Below, one piece after another: positions 21,178 through 36,000 of a DNA stretch of 64,000 nucleotides. The stretch spans positions 43,501-107,500 of the forward strand of contig CANXME010000308.1 in assembly GCA_948144175.1 (NCBI GenBank), given 5' to 3'. The notes below the pieces were generated by a model. It ran no database searches and was not told the origin of the DNA. It saw only the letters and a program-made list of their open reading frames with translations. Made by a program: the position numbers and the translations under genes. How positions within the stretch are numbered: position 1 is the stretch's first letter; every line of letters starts with the position of its first letter. This DNA comes from Closterium sp. NIES-65 (lineage: Eukaryota; Streptophyta; Zygnematophyceae; Desmidiales; Closteriaceae).

Positions 21178-24100
21178 CGCCGGACACAAGCATGCGACCG
21201 GGCACAAGCATGCGTCCGGACACAAGCATGCGTCCGCACACAAGCATGCGACCGGACTCAAGCATGCGTCCGGACACAAGCATGCGTCCGGACACAAGCA
21301 TGCGTCCGGACACAAGCATGCGTCCGGACTCAAGCATGCGTCCGGACACAAGCATGCGACCGGACACAAGCATGCGACCGGGCACAGGCATGCGTCCGGA
21401 CACAAGCATGCGTCCGGACACAAGCATGCGACCGGACTCAAGCATGCGTCCGGACACAAGCATGCGTCCGGACACAAGCATGCGTCCGGACACAAGCATG
21501 CGTCCGGACACAAGCATGCGTCCGGACTCAAGCATGCGTCCGGATACAAGCATGCGTCCGGACACAAGCATGCGACCGGACACAAGCATGCGTCCGGACA
21601 CAAGCATGCGTCCGGACACAAGCATGCGTCCGGACACAAGCATGCGTCCGGACACAAGCATGCGACCGGACACAAGCATGCGTCCGGACACAAGCATGCG
21701 ACCGGACTCAAGCATGCGTCCGAACACAAGCATGCGACCGGACACAAGCATGCGACCGGACACAAGCATGCGTCCGGACACAAGCATGCGACCGGGCACA
21801 AGCATGCGTCCGGACACAAGCATGCGTCCGGACACAAGCATGCGTCCGGACCCAAGCATGCGACCGGACTCAAGCATGCGGTCGGACACAAGCATGCGAC
21901 CGGACACAAGCATGCGTCCGGACACAAGCATGCGACCGGACTCAAGCATGCGTCCGGACACAAGCATGCGTCCGGACACAAGCATGCGTCCGGACACAAA
22001 CATGCGACCGGGCACAAGCATGCGTCCGGACCCAAGCATGCGTATGGACACAAGCATGCGTCCGGACACAAGCATGCGTCCGGACACAAGCATGCGACCG
22101 GACACAAGCATGCGTCCGGACACAAGCATGCGACCGGACTCAAGCATGCGTCCGGACACAAGCATGCGACCGGACACAAGCATGCGACCGGACACAAGCA
22201 TGCGTCCGGACACAAGCATGCGACCGGGCACAAGCATGCGTCCGGACACAAGCATGCGTCCGGACACAAGCATGCGACCGGGCACAAGCATGCGTCCGGA
22301 CACAAGCATGCGACCGGGCACAAGCATGCGTCCGGACACAAGCATGCGTCCGGACACAAGCATGCGACTGGACTCAAGCATGCGTCTGGACACAAGCATG
22401 CGACCGGACACAAGCATGCGTCCGGACACAAGCATGCGACCGGACTCAAGCATGCGGTCGGACACAAGCATGCGACCGGACACAAGCATGCGTCCGGACA
22501 CAAGCATGCGTCCGGACCCAAGCATGCGTCCGGACACAAGCATGCGTCCGAACACAAGCATGCGTCCGGACACAAGCATGCGTCCAGACACAAGCATGCA
22601 ACCGGACACAAGCATGCGACCGGGCACAAGCATGCGTCCGGACACAAGCATGCGTCCGGACACAAGCATGCGTCCGGACACAAGCATGCGTCCGGACACA
22701 AGCATGCGTCCGGACACAAGCATGCGTCCGAACACAAGCATGCGTCCGCACACAAGCATGCGTCCGGACACAAGCATACGACCGGACACAAGCATGCGAC
22801 CGGGCACAAGCATGCGACCGGGCACAAGCATGCGTCCGGACACAAGCATGCGTCCGGACACAAGCATGCGTCCGGACCCAAGCATGCGTCCGGACACAAG
22901 CATGCGTCCGGACACAAGCATGCGTCCGAACACAAGCATGCGTCCGGACACAAGCATGCGACCGGACACAAGCATGCGATCGGGCACAAGCATGCGTCCG
23001 GACACAAGCATGCGTCCGGACACAAGCATGCGACCGGACACAAGCATGCGTCCGGACACAAGCATGCGTCCGGATACAAGCATGCGACCGGACACAAGCA
23101 TGCGTCTGGACACAAGCATGCGTCGGACACAAGCATGCGTCCGAACACAAGCATGCGTCCGGACACAAGCATGCGTCCGGACACAAGCATGCGTCCGGAC
23201 ACAAGCATGCGTCCGGACACAAGCATGCGTCCGGACCCAAGCATGCGACCGGACTCAAGCATGCGGTCGGACACAAGCATGCGACCGGACACAAGCATGC
23301 GTCCGGACACAAGCATGCGACCGGACTCAAGCATGCGTCCAGACACAAGCATGCGTCCGGACACAAGCATGCGTCCGGACACAAACATGCGACCGGGCAC
23401 AAGCATGCGTCCGGACCCAAGCATGCGTATGGACACAAGCATGCGTCCGGACACAAGCATGCGTCCGGACACAAGCATGCGACCGGACACAAGCATGCGT
23501 CCGGACACAAGCATGCGACCGGACTCAAGCATGCGTCCGGACACAAGCATGCGACCGGACACAAGCATGCGACCGGACACAAGCATGCGTCCGGACACAA
23601 GCATGCGACCGGGCACAAGCATGCGTCCGGACACAAGCATGCGTCCGGACACAAGCATGCGACCGGGCACAAGCATGCGTCCGGACACAAGCATGCGACC
23701 GGGCACAAGCATGCGTCCGGACACAAGCATGCGTCCGGACACAAGCATGCGACCGGACTCAAGCATGCGTCTGGACACAAGCATGCAACCGGACACAAGC
23801 ATGCGTCCGAACACAAGCATGCGACCGGACTCAAGCATGCGGTCGGACACAAGCATGCGACCGGACACAAGCATGCGTCCGGACACAAGCATGCATCCGG
23901 ACCCAAGCATGCGTCCGGACACAAGCATGCGTCCGAACACAAGCATGCGTCCGGACACAAGCATGCGTCCGGACACAAGCATGCAACCGGACACAAGCAT
24001 GCGACCGGGCACAAGCATGCGTCCGGACACAAGCATGCGTCCGGACACAAGCATGCAACCGGACACAAGCATGCGTCCAGACACAAGCATGCATCCGGAC

Positions 24101-27100
24101 ACAAGCATGCGTCCGGACACAAGCATGCGTCCGGACACAAGCATGCGACTGGACACAAGCATGCGTCCGGACACAAGCATGCGTCCGGACCCAAGCATGC
24201 GTCCGAACACAAGCATGCGTCCGCACACAAGCATGCGTCCGGACACAAGCATGCGACCGGACACAAGCATGCGACCGGGCACAAGCATGCGACTGGGCAC
24301 AAGCATGCGTCCGGACACAAGCATGCGTCCGGACACAAGCATGCGTCCGGACCCAAGCATGCGTCCGGACACAAGCATGCGTCCGGACACAAGCATGCGT
24401 CCGAACACAAGCATGCGTCCGGACACAAGCATGCGACCGGACACAAGCATGCGACCGGGCACAAGCATGCGTCCGGACACAAGCATGCGTCCGGACACAA
24501 GCATGCGACCGGACACAAGCATGCGTCCGGACACAAGCATGCGTCCGGACACAAGCATGCGACCGGACACAAGCATGCGTCCGGACACAAGCATGCGTCG
24601 GACACAAGCATGCGTCCGAACACAAGCATGCGACCGGACTCAAGCATGCGTCCAGACACAAGCAGGCGTCCGTACACAAGCATGCGTCCGGACACAAGCA
24701 TGCGTCCAGACACAAGCATGCGTCCGGACACAAGCATGCGTCCGAACTCAAGCATGCGACCGGACACAAGCATGCGTTTGGACACAAGCATGCGACCGGG
24801 CACAAGCATGCGTCCGGACACAAGCATGCGCCGGACACAAGCATGCGACCGGGCACAAGCATGCGTCCGGACACAAGCATGCGTCCGCACACAAGCATGC
24901 GACCGGACTCAAGCATGCGTCCGGACACAAGCATGCGTCCGGACACAAGCACGCATCCGGACACAAGCATGCGTCCGGACACAAGCATGCGACCGGACAC
25001 AAGCATGCGACCAGGCACAAGCATGCGTCCGGACACAAGCATGCGTCCGGACACAAGCATGCGTCCGGACACAAGCATGCGTCCGGACACAAGCATGCGT
25101 CCGGACACAAGCATGCGTCCGGACACAAGCATGCGTCCGGACCCAAGCATGCGTCTGGACACAAGCATGCGTCCGGACACAAGCATGCGTCCGAACACAA
25201 GCATGCGTCCAGACACAAGCATGCGTCCGGACACAAGCATGCGACCGGACACAAGCATGCGACCGGGCACAAGCATGCGTCCAGACACAAGCATGCGTCC
25301 GGACACAAGCATGCGACCGGACACAAGCATGCGTCCGGACACAAGCATGCGTCCGGACACAAGCATGCGACCGGACACAAGCATGCGTCCGGACACAAGC
25401 ATGCGTCCGGACACAAGCATGCGTCCGAACACAAGCATGCGACCGGACTCAAGCATGCGTCTGGACACAAGCATGCGTCCGGACACAAGCATGCGTCCGG
25501 ACACAAGCATGCGTCCGGACACAAGCATGCGTCCGGACACAAGCATGCAACCGGACACAAGCATGCGTCCGGACACAAGCATGCGACCGGACACAAGCAT
25601 GCGTCCGGACACAAGCATGCGCCGGACACAAGCATGCGACCGGGCACAAGCATGCGTCCGGACACAAGCATGCGTCCGCACACAAGCATGCGACCGGACT
25701 CAAGCATGCGTCCGGACACAAGCATGCGTCCGGACACAAGCACGCGTCCGGACACAAGCATGCGTCCGGACTCAAGCATGCGTCCGGACACAAGCATGCG
25801 ACCGGACACAAGCATGCGACCGGGCACAAGCATGCGTCCGGACACAAGCATGCGTCCGGACACAAGCATGCGACCGGACTCAAGCATGGGTCCGGACACA
25901 AGCATGCGTCCGGACACAAGCATGCGTCCGGACACAAGCATGCGTCTGGACACAAGCATGCGTCCGGACTCAAGCATGCGTCCGGACTCAAGCATGCGTC
26001 CGGACACAAGCATGCGTCCGGACACAAGCATGCGACCGGACACAAGCATGCGTCCGGACACAAGCATGCGTCCGGACACAAGCATGCGTCCGGACACAAG
26101 CATGCGTCCGGACACAAGCATGCGACCGGACACAAGCATGCGTCCGGACACAAGCATGCGACCGGACTCAAGCATGCGTCCGGACACAAGCATGCGACCG
26201 GACACAAGCATGCGACCGGGCACAAGCATGCGTCCGGACACAAGCATGCGTCCGGACACAAGCATGCGACCGGACTCAAGCATGCGTCCGGACACAAGCA
26301 TGCGTCCGGACACAAGCATGCGACCGGACACAAGCATGCGTCCGGACACAAGTATGCGTCCGGACTCAAGCATGCGACCGGACACAAGCATGCGTCCGGA
26401 CACAAGCATGCGTCCGGACACAAGCATGCGACCGGACACAAGCATGCGTCCGGACACAAGCATGCGTCCGGACACAAGCATGCGTCCGGACACAAGCATG
26501 CGTCCGGACACAAGCATGCGACCGGACACAAGCATGCGTCCGGACACAAGCATGCGACCGGACTCAAGCATGCGTCCGGACACAAGCATGCGACCGGACA
26601 CAAGCATGCGACCGGACACAAGCATGCGTCCGGACACAAGCATGCGACCGGGCACAAGCATGCGTCCGGACAGAAGCATGCGTCCGGACACAAGCATGCG
26701 ACCGGACACAAGCATGCGTCCGGACACAAGCATGCGACCGGGCACAAGCATGCGTCCGGACAGAAGCATGCGTCCGGACACAAGCATGCGACCGGACTCA
26801 AGCATGCGTCCGGACACAAGCATGCGTCCGGACACAAGCATGCGACCGGACTCAAGCATGCGTCCGGACACAAGCATGCGACCGGACACAAGCATGCGTC
26901 CGGACACAAGCATGCGACCGGACTCAAGCATGCGGTCAGACACAAGCATGCAACCGGACACAAGCATGCGTCCGGACACAAGCATGCGTCCGGACTCAAG
27001 CATGCGTCCGGACTCAAGCATGCGTCCGGACACAAGCATGCGTCCGGACACAAGCATGCGACCGGACTCAAGCATGCGTCCGGACACAAGCATGCGACCG

Positions 27101-30040
27101 GACACAAGCATGCGTCCGGACACAAGCATGCGACCGGACTCAAGCATGCGGTCGGACACAAGCATGCGACCGGACACAAGCATGCGTCCGGACACAAGCA
27201 TGCGTCCGGACTCAAGCATGCGTCCGGACTCAAGCATGCGTCCGGACACAAGCATGCGTCCGGACACAAGCATGCGACTGGACACAAGCATGCGTCCGGA
27301 CACAAGCATGCGTCCGGACACAAGCATGCGTCCGGACACAAGCATGCAACCGGAAACAAGCATGCGTCCGGACACAAGCATGCGACCGGACACAAGCATG
27401 CGTCCGGACACAAGCATGCGCTGGACACAAGCATGCGACCGGGCACAAGCATGCGTCCGGACACAAGCATGCGTCCGCACACAAGCATGCGACCGGACTC
27501 AAGCATGCGTCCGGACACAAGCATGCGTCCGGACACAAGCACGCGTCCGGACACAAGCATGCGTCCGGACTCAAGCATGCGTCCGGACACAAGCATGCGA
27601 CCGGACACAAGCATGCGACCGGGCACAAGCATGCGTCCGGACACAAGCATGCGTCCGCACACAAGCATGCGACCGGACTCAAGCATGCGTCCGGACACAA
27701 GCATGCGTCCGGACACAAGCATGCGTCCGGACACAAGCATGCGTCCGGACACAAGCATGCGTCCGGACTCAAGCATGCGTCCGGACTCAAGCATGCGTCC
27801 GGACACAAGCATGCGTCCGGACACAAGCATGCGACCGGACACAAGCATGCGTCCGGACACAAGCATGCGTCCGGACACAAGCATGCGTCCGGACACAAGC
27901 ATGCGTCCGGACACAAGCATGCGACCGGACACAAGCATGCGTCCGGACACAAGCATGCGACCGGACTCAAGCATGCGTCCGGACACAAGCATGCGACCGG
28001 ACACAAGCATGCGACCGGGCACAAGCATGCGTCCGGACACAAGCATGCGTCCGGACACAAGCATGCGACCGGACTCAAGCATGCGTCCGGACACAAGCAT
28101 GCGTCCGGACACAAGCATGCGACCGGACACAAGCATGCGTCCGGACACAAGTATGCGTCCGGACTCAAGCATGCGTCCGGACTCAAGCATGCGTCCGGAC
28201 ACAAGCATGCGTCCGGACACAAGCATGCGACCGGACACAAGCATGCGTCCGGACACAAGCATGCGTCCGGACACAAGCATGCGTCCGGACACAAGCATGC
28301 GTCCGGACACAAGCATGCGACCGGACACAAGCATGCGTCCGGACACAAGCATGCGACCGGACTCAAGCATGCGTCCGGACACAAGCATGCGACCGGACAC
28401 AAGCATGCGACCGGACACAAGCATGCGTCCGGACACAAGCATGCGACCGGGCACAAGCATGCGTCCGGACAGAAGCATGCGTCCGGACACAAGCATGCGA
28501 CCGGACTCAAGCATGCGTCCGGACACAAGCATGCGTCCGGACACAAGCATGCGACCGGACTCAAGCATGCGTCCGGACACAAGCATGCGACCGGACACAA
28601 GCATGCGTCCGGACACAAGCATGCGACCGGACTCAAGCATGCGGTCAGACACAAGCATGCAACCGGACACAAGCATGCGTCCGGACACAAGCATGCGTCC
28701 GGACTCAAGCATGCGTCCGGACTCAAGCATGCGTCCGGACACAAGCATGCGTCCGGACACAAGCATGCGACCGGACACAAGCATGCGTCCGGACACAAGC
28801 ATGCGTCCGGACACAAGCATGCGTCCGGACACAAGCATGCGTCCGGACACAAGCATGCGACCGGACACAAGCATGCGTCCAGACACAAGCATGCGACCGG
28901 ACTCAAGCATGCGTCCAAACACAAGCATGCGACCGGACACAAGCATGCGACCGGACACAAGCATGCGTCCGGACACAAGCATGCGACCGGGCACAAGCAT
29001 GCGTCCGGACAGAAGCATGCGTCCGGACGCAAGCATGCGACCGGGCACAAGCATGCGTCCGGACACAAGCATGCGTCCGGACACAAGCATGCGACCGGAC
29101 TCAAGCATGCGTCCGGACACAAGCATGCGACCGGACACAAGCATGCGTCCGGACACAAGCATGCGACCGGACTCAAGCATGCGGTCGGACACAAGCATGC
29201 GACCGGACACAAGCATGCGTCTGGACACAAGCATGCGTCCGGACACAAGCATGCGTCCGGACCCAAGCATGCGTCCGGACACAAGCATGCGTCCAAACAC
29301 AAGCATGCGTCCGAACACAAGCATGCGTCCGGACACAAGCATGCGTCCGGACACAAGCATGCGACCGGACACAAGCATGCGACCGGGCACAAGCATGCGT
29401 CCGGACACAAGCATGCGTCCGGACACAAGCATGCGACTGGACACAAGCATGCGTCCGAACACAAGCATGCGTCCGGACACAAGCATGCGTCCGGACACAA
29501 GCTTGCGTCCGGACACAAGCATGCGACTGGGCACAAGCATGCGACCGGGCACAAGCATGCGTCCGGACACAAGCATGCGTCCCGACACAAGCGTGCGTCC
29601 GGACACAAGCATGCGTCCGGACACAAGCATGCGTCCAGACACAAGCATGCGTCCGGACACAAGCATGCGTCCGAACACAAGCATGCGTCCGGACACAAGC
29701 ATGCGTCCGGACACAAGCATGCGACCGGACACAAGCATGCGACCGGGCACAAGCATGCGTCCAGACACAAGCATGCGTCCGAACACAAGCATGCGACCGG
29801 ACACAAGCATGCGTCCGGACACAAGCATGCGTCCGGACACAAGCATGCGACCGGACACAAGCATGCGTCCGGACACAAGCATGCGTCGGACACAAGCATG
29901 CGTCCGAACACAAGCATGCGACCGGACTCAAGCATGCGTCCGGACACAAGCAGGCGTCCGGACACAAGCATGCGTCTGGACACAAGCATGCGTCCGGACA
30001 CAAGCATGCGTCCAGACACAAGCATGCGTCCGGACTCAAG

Positions 30041-33000
30041 CATGTGACCGGACACAAGCATGCGTTAGGACACAAGCATGGACCGGGCACAGGCATGCGT
30101 CCGGACACAAGCATGCGCCGGACACAAGCATGCGACCGGGCACAAGCATGCGTCCGGACACAAGCATGCGTCCGCACACAAGCATGCGACCGGACTCAAG
30201 CATGCGTCCGGACACAAGCATGCGTCCGGACACAAGCACGCGTCCGGACACAAGCATGCGTCCGGACACAAGCATGCGACCGGACACAAGCATGCGACCG
30301 GGCACAAGCATGCGTCCGGACACAAGCATGCGTCCAGACACAAGCATGCGTCCGGACACAAGCATGCGTCCGGACCCAAGCATGCGTCCGGACACAAGCA
30401 TGCGTCCGGACACAAGCATGCGTCCGAACACAAGCATGCGTCCAGACACAAGCATGCGTCCGGACACAAGCATGCAACCGGACACAAGCATGCGACCGGG
30501 CACAAGCATGCGTCCGGACCCAAGCATGCGTCCGGACACAAGCATGCGTCCGGACCCAAGCATGCGTCCGGACACAAGCATGCGTCCGGACACAAGCATG
30601 CGTCCGAACACAAGCATGCGTCCGAACACAAGCATGCGTCCGGACACAAGCATGCGACCGGACACAAGCATGCGACCGGGCACAAGCATGCGTCCGGACA
30701 CAAGCATGCGTCCGGACACAAGCATGCGACCGGACACAAGCATGCGTCCGAACACAAGCATGCGTCTGGACACAAGCATGCGTCCGGACACAAGCATGCG
30801 TCCGGACACAAGCATGCGACCGGACACAAGCATGCGTCCGGACACAAGCATGCGTCCGAACACAAGCATGCGTCCGGACACAAGCATGCGTCCGGACACA
30901 AGCATGCGTCCGGACACAAGCATGCGACCGAGCACAAGCATGCGACCGGGCACAAGCATGCGTCCGGACACAAGCATGCGTCCGGACACAAGCATGCGTC
31001 CGGACACAAGCATGCGTCCAGACACAAGCATGCGTCCGGACACAAGCATGCGTCCGGACCCAAGCATGCGTCCGCACACAAGCATGCGTCCGGACACAAG
31101 CATGCGTCCGTACACAAGCATGCGTCCAGACACAAGCATGCGTCCGGACACAAGCATGCAACCGGACACAAGCATGCGACCGGGCACAAGCATGCGTCCG
31201 GACCCAAGCATGCGTCCGGACACAAGCATGCGTCCGGACCCAAGCATGCGTCCGGACACAAGCATGCGTCCGGACACAAGCATGCGTCCGAACACAAGCA
31301 TGCATCCGGACACAAGCATGCGTCCGGACACAAGCATGCGACCGGACACAAGCATGCGACCGGGCACAAGCATGCGTCCGGACACAAGCATGCGTCCGGA
31401 CACAAGCATGCGACCGGACACAAGCATGCGTCCGAACACAATCATGCGTCCGGACACAAGCATGCGTCCGGACACAAGCATGCGTCCGGACACAAGCATG
31501 CGTCCGGACACAAGCATGCGACCGGACACAAGCATGCGTCCGGACACAAGCATGCGTCCGAACACAAGCATGCGTCCGGACACAAGCATGCGTCCGGACA
31601 CAAGCATGCGTCCGGACACAAGCATGCGACCGGGCACAAGCATGCGACCGGGCACAAGCATGCGTCCGGACACAAGCATGCGTCCGGACACAAGCATGCG
31701 TCCGGACACAAGCATGCGTCCGGACACAAGCATGCGTCCAGACACAAGCATGCGTCTGGACACAAGCATGCGTCCGAACACAAGCATGCGTCCGGACACA
31801 AGCATGCGTCCGGACACAAGCATGCGACCGGACACAAGCATGCGACCGGGCACAAGCATGCGTCCGGACACAAGTATGCGTCCGGACTCAAGCATGCGTC
31901 CGGACTCAAGCATGCGTCCGGACACAAGCATGCGTCCGGACACAAGCATGCGACCGGACACAAGCATGCGTCCGGACACAAGCATGCGTCCGGACACAAG
32001 CATGCGTCCGGACACAAGCATGCGTCCGGACACAAGCATGCGACCGGACACAAGCATGCGTCCGGACACAAGCATGCGACCGGACTCAAGCATGCGTCCG
32101 GACACAAGCATGCGACCGGACACAAGCATGCGACCGGACACAAGCATGCGTCCGGACACAAGCATGCGACCGGGCACAAGCATGCGTCCGGACAGAAGCA
32201 TGCGTCCGGACACAAGCATGCGACCGGGCACAAGGATGCGTCCGGACACAAGCATGCGTCCGGACACAAGCATGCGACCGGACTCAAGCATGCGTCCGGA
32301 CACAAGCATGCGTCCGGACACAAGCATGCGACCGGGCACAAGCATGCGTCCGGACACAAGCATGCGTCCGGACACAAGCATGCGTCCGGACTCAAGCATG
32401 CGTCCGGACTCAAGCATGCGTCCGGACACAAGCATGCGTCCGGACACAAGCATGCGACCGGACACAAGCATGCGTCCGGACACAAGCATGCGTCCGGACA
32501 CAAGCATGCGTCCGGACACAAGCATGCGTCCGGACACAAGCATGCGACCGGGCACAAGCATGCGTCCGGACAGAAGCATGCGTCCAGACACAAGCATGCG
32601 ACCGGGCACAAGCATGCGTCCGGACACAAGCATGCGTCCGGACACAAGCATGCGACCGGACTCAAGCATGCGTCCGGACACAAGCATGCGACCGGACACA
32701 AGCATGCGTCCGGACACAAGCATGTGACCGGACTCAAGCATGCGGTCGGACACAAGCATGCGACCGGACACAAGCATGCGTCTGGACACAAGCATGCGTC
32801 CGGACACAAGCATGCGTCCGGACCCAAGCATGCGTCCGGACACAAGCATGCGTCCAAACACAAGCATGCGTCCGAACACAAGCATGCGTCCGGACACAAG
32901 CATGCGTCCGGACACAAGCTTTCGACCGGACACAAGCATGCGACCGGGCACAAGCATGCGTCCGGACACAAGCATGCGTCCGGACACAAGCATGCGACTG

Positions 33001-36000
33001 GACACAAGCATGCGTCCGAACACAAGCATGCGTCCGGACACAAGCATGCGTCCGGACACAAGCATGCGTCCGGACACAAGCATGCGACTGGGCACAAGCA
33101 TGCGACCGGGCACAAGCCTGCGTCCGGACACAAGCATGCGTCCCGACACAAGCGTGCGTCCGGACACAAGCATGCGTCCGACACAAGCATGCGTCCGGAC
33201 ACAAGCATGCGTCCGGACACAAGCATGCGACCGGACACAAGCATGCGACCGGGCACAAGCATGCGTTCGGACACAAGCATGCGTCCGGACACAAGCATGC
33301 GACCGGACACAAGCATGCGTCCGGACACAAGCATGCGTCCGGACACAAGCATGCGACCGGACACAAGCATGCGTCCGGACACAAGCATGCGTCGGACACA
33401 AGCATGCGTCCGAACACAAGCATGCGACCGGACTCAAGCATGCGTCCGGACACAAGCAGGCGTCCGGACACAAGCATGCGTCTGGACACAAGCATGCGTC
33501 CGGACACAAGCATGCGTCCGGACACAAGCATGCGTCCGGACTCAAGCATGTGACCGGACACAAGCATGCGTTAGGACACAAGCATGCAACCGGGCACAGG
33601 CATGCGTCCGGACACAAGCATGCGCCAGACACGAGCATGCGACCGGGCACAAGCATGCGTCCGGACACAAGCATGCGTCCGCACACAAGCATGCGACCGG
33701 ACTCAAGCATGCGTCCGGACACAAGCATGCGTCCGGACACAAGCACGCGTCCGGACACAAGCATGCGTCCGGACACAAGCATGCGACCGGACACAAGCAT
33801 GCGACCGGGCACAAGCATGCGTCCGGACACAAGCATGCGTCCGGACACAAGCATGCGTCTGGACACAAGCATGCGTCCGGACCCAAGCATGCGTCCGGAC
33901 ACAAGCATGCGTCCGGACACAAGCATGCGTCCAAACACAAGCATGCGTCCAGACACAAGCATGCGTCCGGACACAAGCATGCAACCGGACACAAGCATGC
34001 GACCGGGCACAAGCATGCGTCCGGACCCAAGCATGCGTCCGGACACAAGCATGCGTCCGGACCCAAGCATGCGTCCGGACACAAGCATGCGTCCGGACAC
34101 AAGCATGCGTCCGAACACAAGCATGCGTCCGGACACAAGCATGCGTCCGGACACAAGCATGCGACCGGACACAAGCATGCGACCGGGCACAAGCATGCGT
34201 CCGGACACAAGCATGCGTCCGGACACAAGCATGCGACCGGACACAAGCATGCGTCCGAACACAAGCATGCGTCTGGACACAAGCATGCGTCCGGACACAA
34301 GCATGCGTCCGGACACAAGCATGCGTCCGGACACAAGCATGCGACCGGACACAAGCATGCGTCCGGACACAAGCATGCGTCCGAACACAAGCATGCGTCC
34401 GGACACAAGCATGCGTCCGGACACAAGCATGCGTCCGGACACAAGCATGCGACCGAGCACAAGCATGCGACCGGGCACAAGCATGCGTCCGGACACAAGC
34501 ATGCGTCCGGACACAAGCATGCGTCCGGACCCAAGCATGCGTCCGGACACAAGCATGCGTCCGGACACAAGCATGCGTCCGAACACAAGCATGCGTCCGG
34601 ACACAAGCATGCGTCCGGACACAAGCATGCGACCGGACACAAGCATGCGACCGGGCACAAGCATGCGTCCGGACACAAGCATGCGTCCGGACACAAGCAT
34701 GCGACCGGACACAAGCATGCGTCCGAACACAAGCATGCGTCTGGACACAAGCATGCGTCCGGACACAAGCATGCGTCCGGACACAAGCATGCGTCCGGAC
34801 ACAAGCATGCGACCGGACACAAGCATGCGTCCGGACACAAGCATGCGTCCGAACACAAGCATGCGTCCGGACACAAGCATGCGTCCGGACACAAGCATGC
34901 GTCCGCACACAAGCATGCGTCCGGACACAAGCATGCGTCCGGACACAAGCATGCGTCCGGACACAAGCATGCGACCGAGCACAAGCATGCGACCGGGCAC
35001 AAGCATGCGTCCGGACACAAGCATGCGTCCGGACACAAGCATGCGTCCGGACACAAGCATGCGTCCGGACACAAGCATGCGTCCGGACACAAGCATGCGT
35101 CCGGACCCAAGCATGCGTCCGCACACAAGCATGCGTCCGGACACAAGCATGCGTCCGTACACAAGCATGCGTCCAGACACAAGCATGCGTCTGGACACAA
35201 GCATGCAACCGGACACAAGCATGCGACCGGGCACAAGCATGCGTCCGGACGGAAGCATGCGTCCGGACACAAGCATGCGTCCGGACCCAAGCATGCGTCC
35301 GGACACAAGCATGCGTCCGGACACAAGCATGCGTCCGAACACAAGCATGCATCCGGACACAAGCATGCGTCCGGACACAAGCATGCGACCGGACACAAGC
35401 ATGCGACCGGGCACAAGCATGCGTCCGGACACAAGCATGCGTCCGGACACAAGCATGCGACCGGACACAAGCATGCTTCCGAACACAAGCATGCGTCCGG
35501 ACACAAGCATGCGTCCGGACACAAGCATGCGTCCGGACACAAGCATGCGTCCGGACACAAGCATGCGACCGGACACAAGCATGCGTCCGGACACAAGCAT
35601 GCGTCCGAACACAAGCATGCGTCCGGACACAAGCATGCGTCCGGACACAAGCATGCGTCCAGACACAAGCATGCGACCGGGCACAAGCATGCGACCGGGC
35701 ACAAGCATGCGTCCGGACACAAGCATGCGTCCGGACACAAGCATGCGTCCGGACACAAGCATGCGTCCGGACACAAGCATGCGTCCGGACACAAGCATGC
35801 GTCCGGACACAAGCATGCGTCCTAACACAAGCATGCGTCCGGACACAAGCATGCGTCCGGACACAAGCATGCGACCGGACACAAGCATGCGACCGGGCAC
35901 AAGCATGCGTCCGGACACAAGTATGCGTCCGGACTCAAGCATGCGTCCGGACTCAAGCATGCGTCCGGACACAAGCATGCGTCCGGACACAAGCATGCGA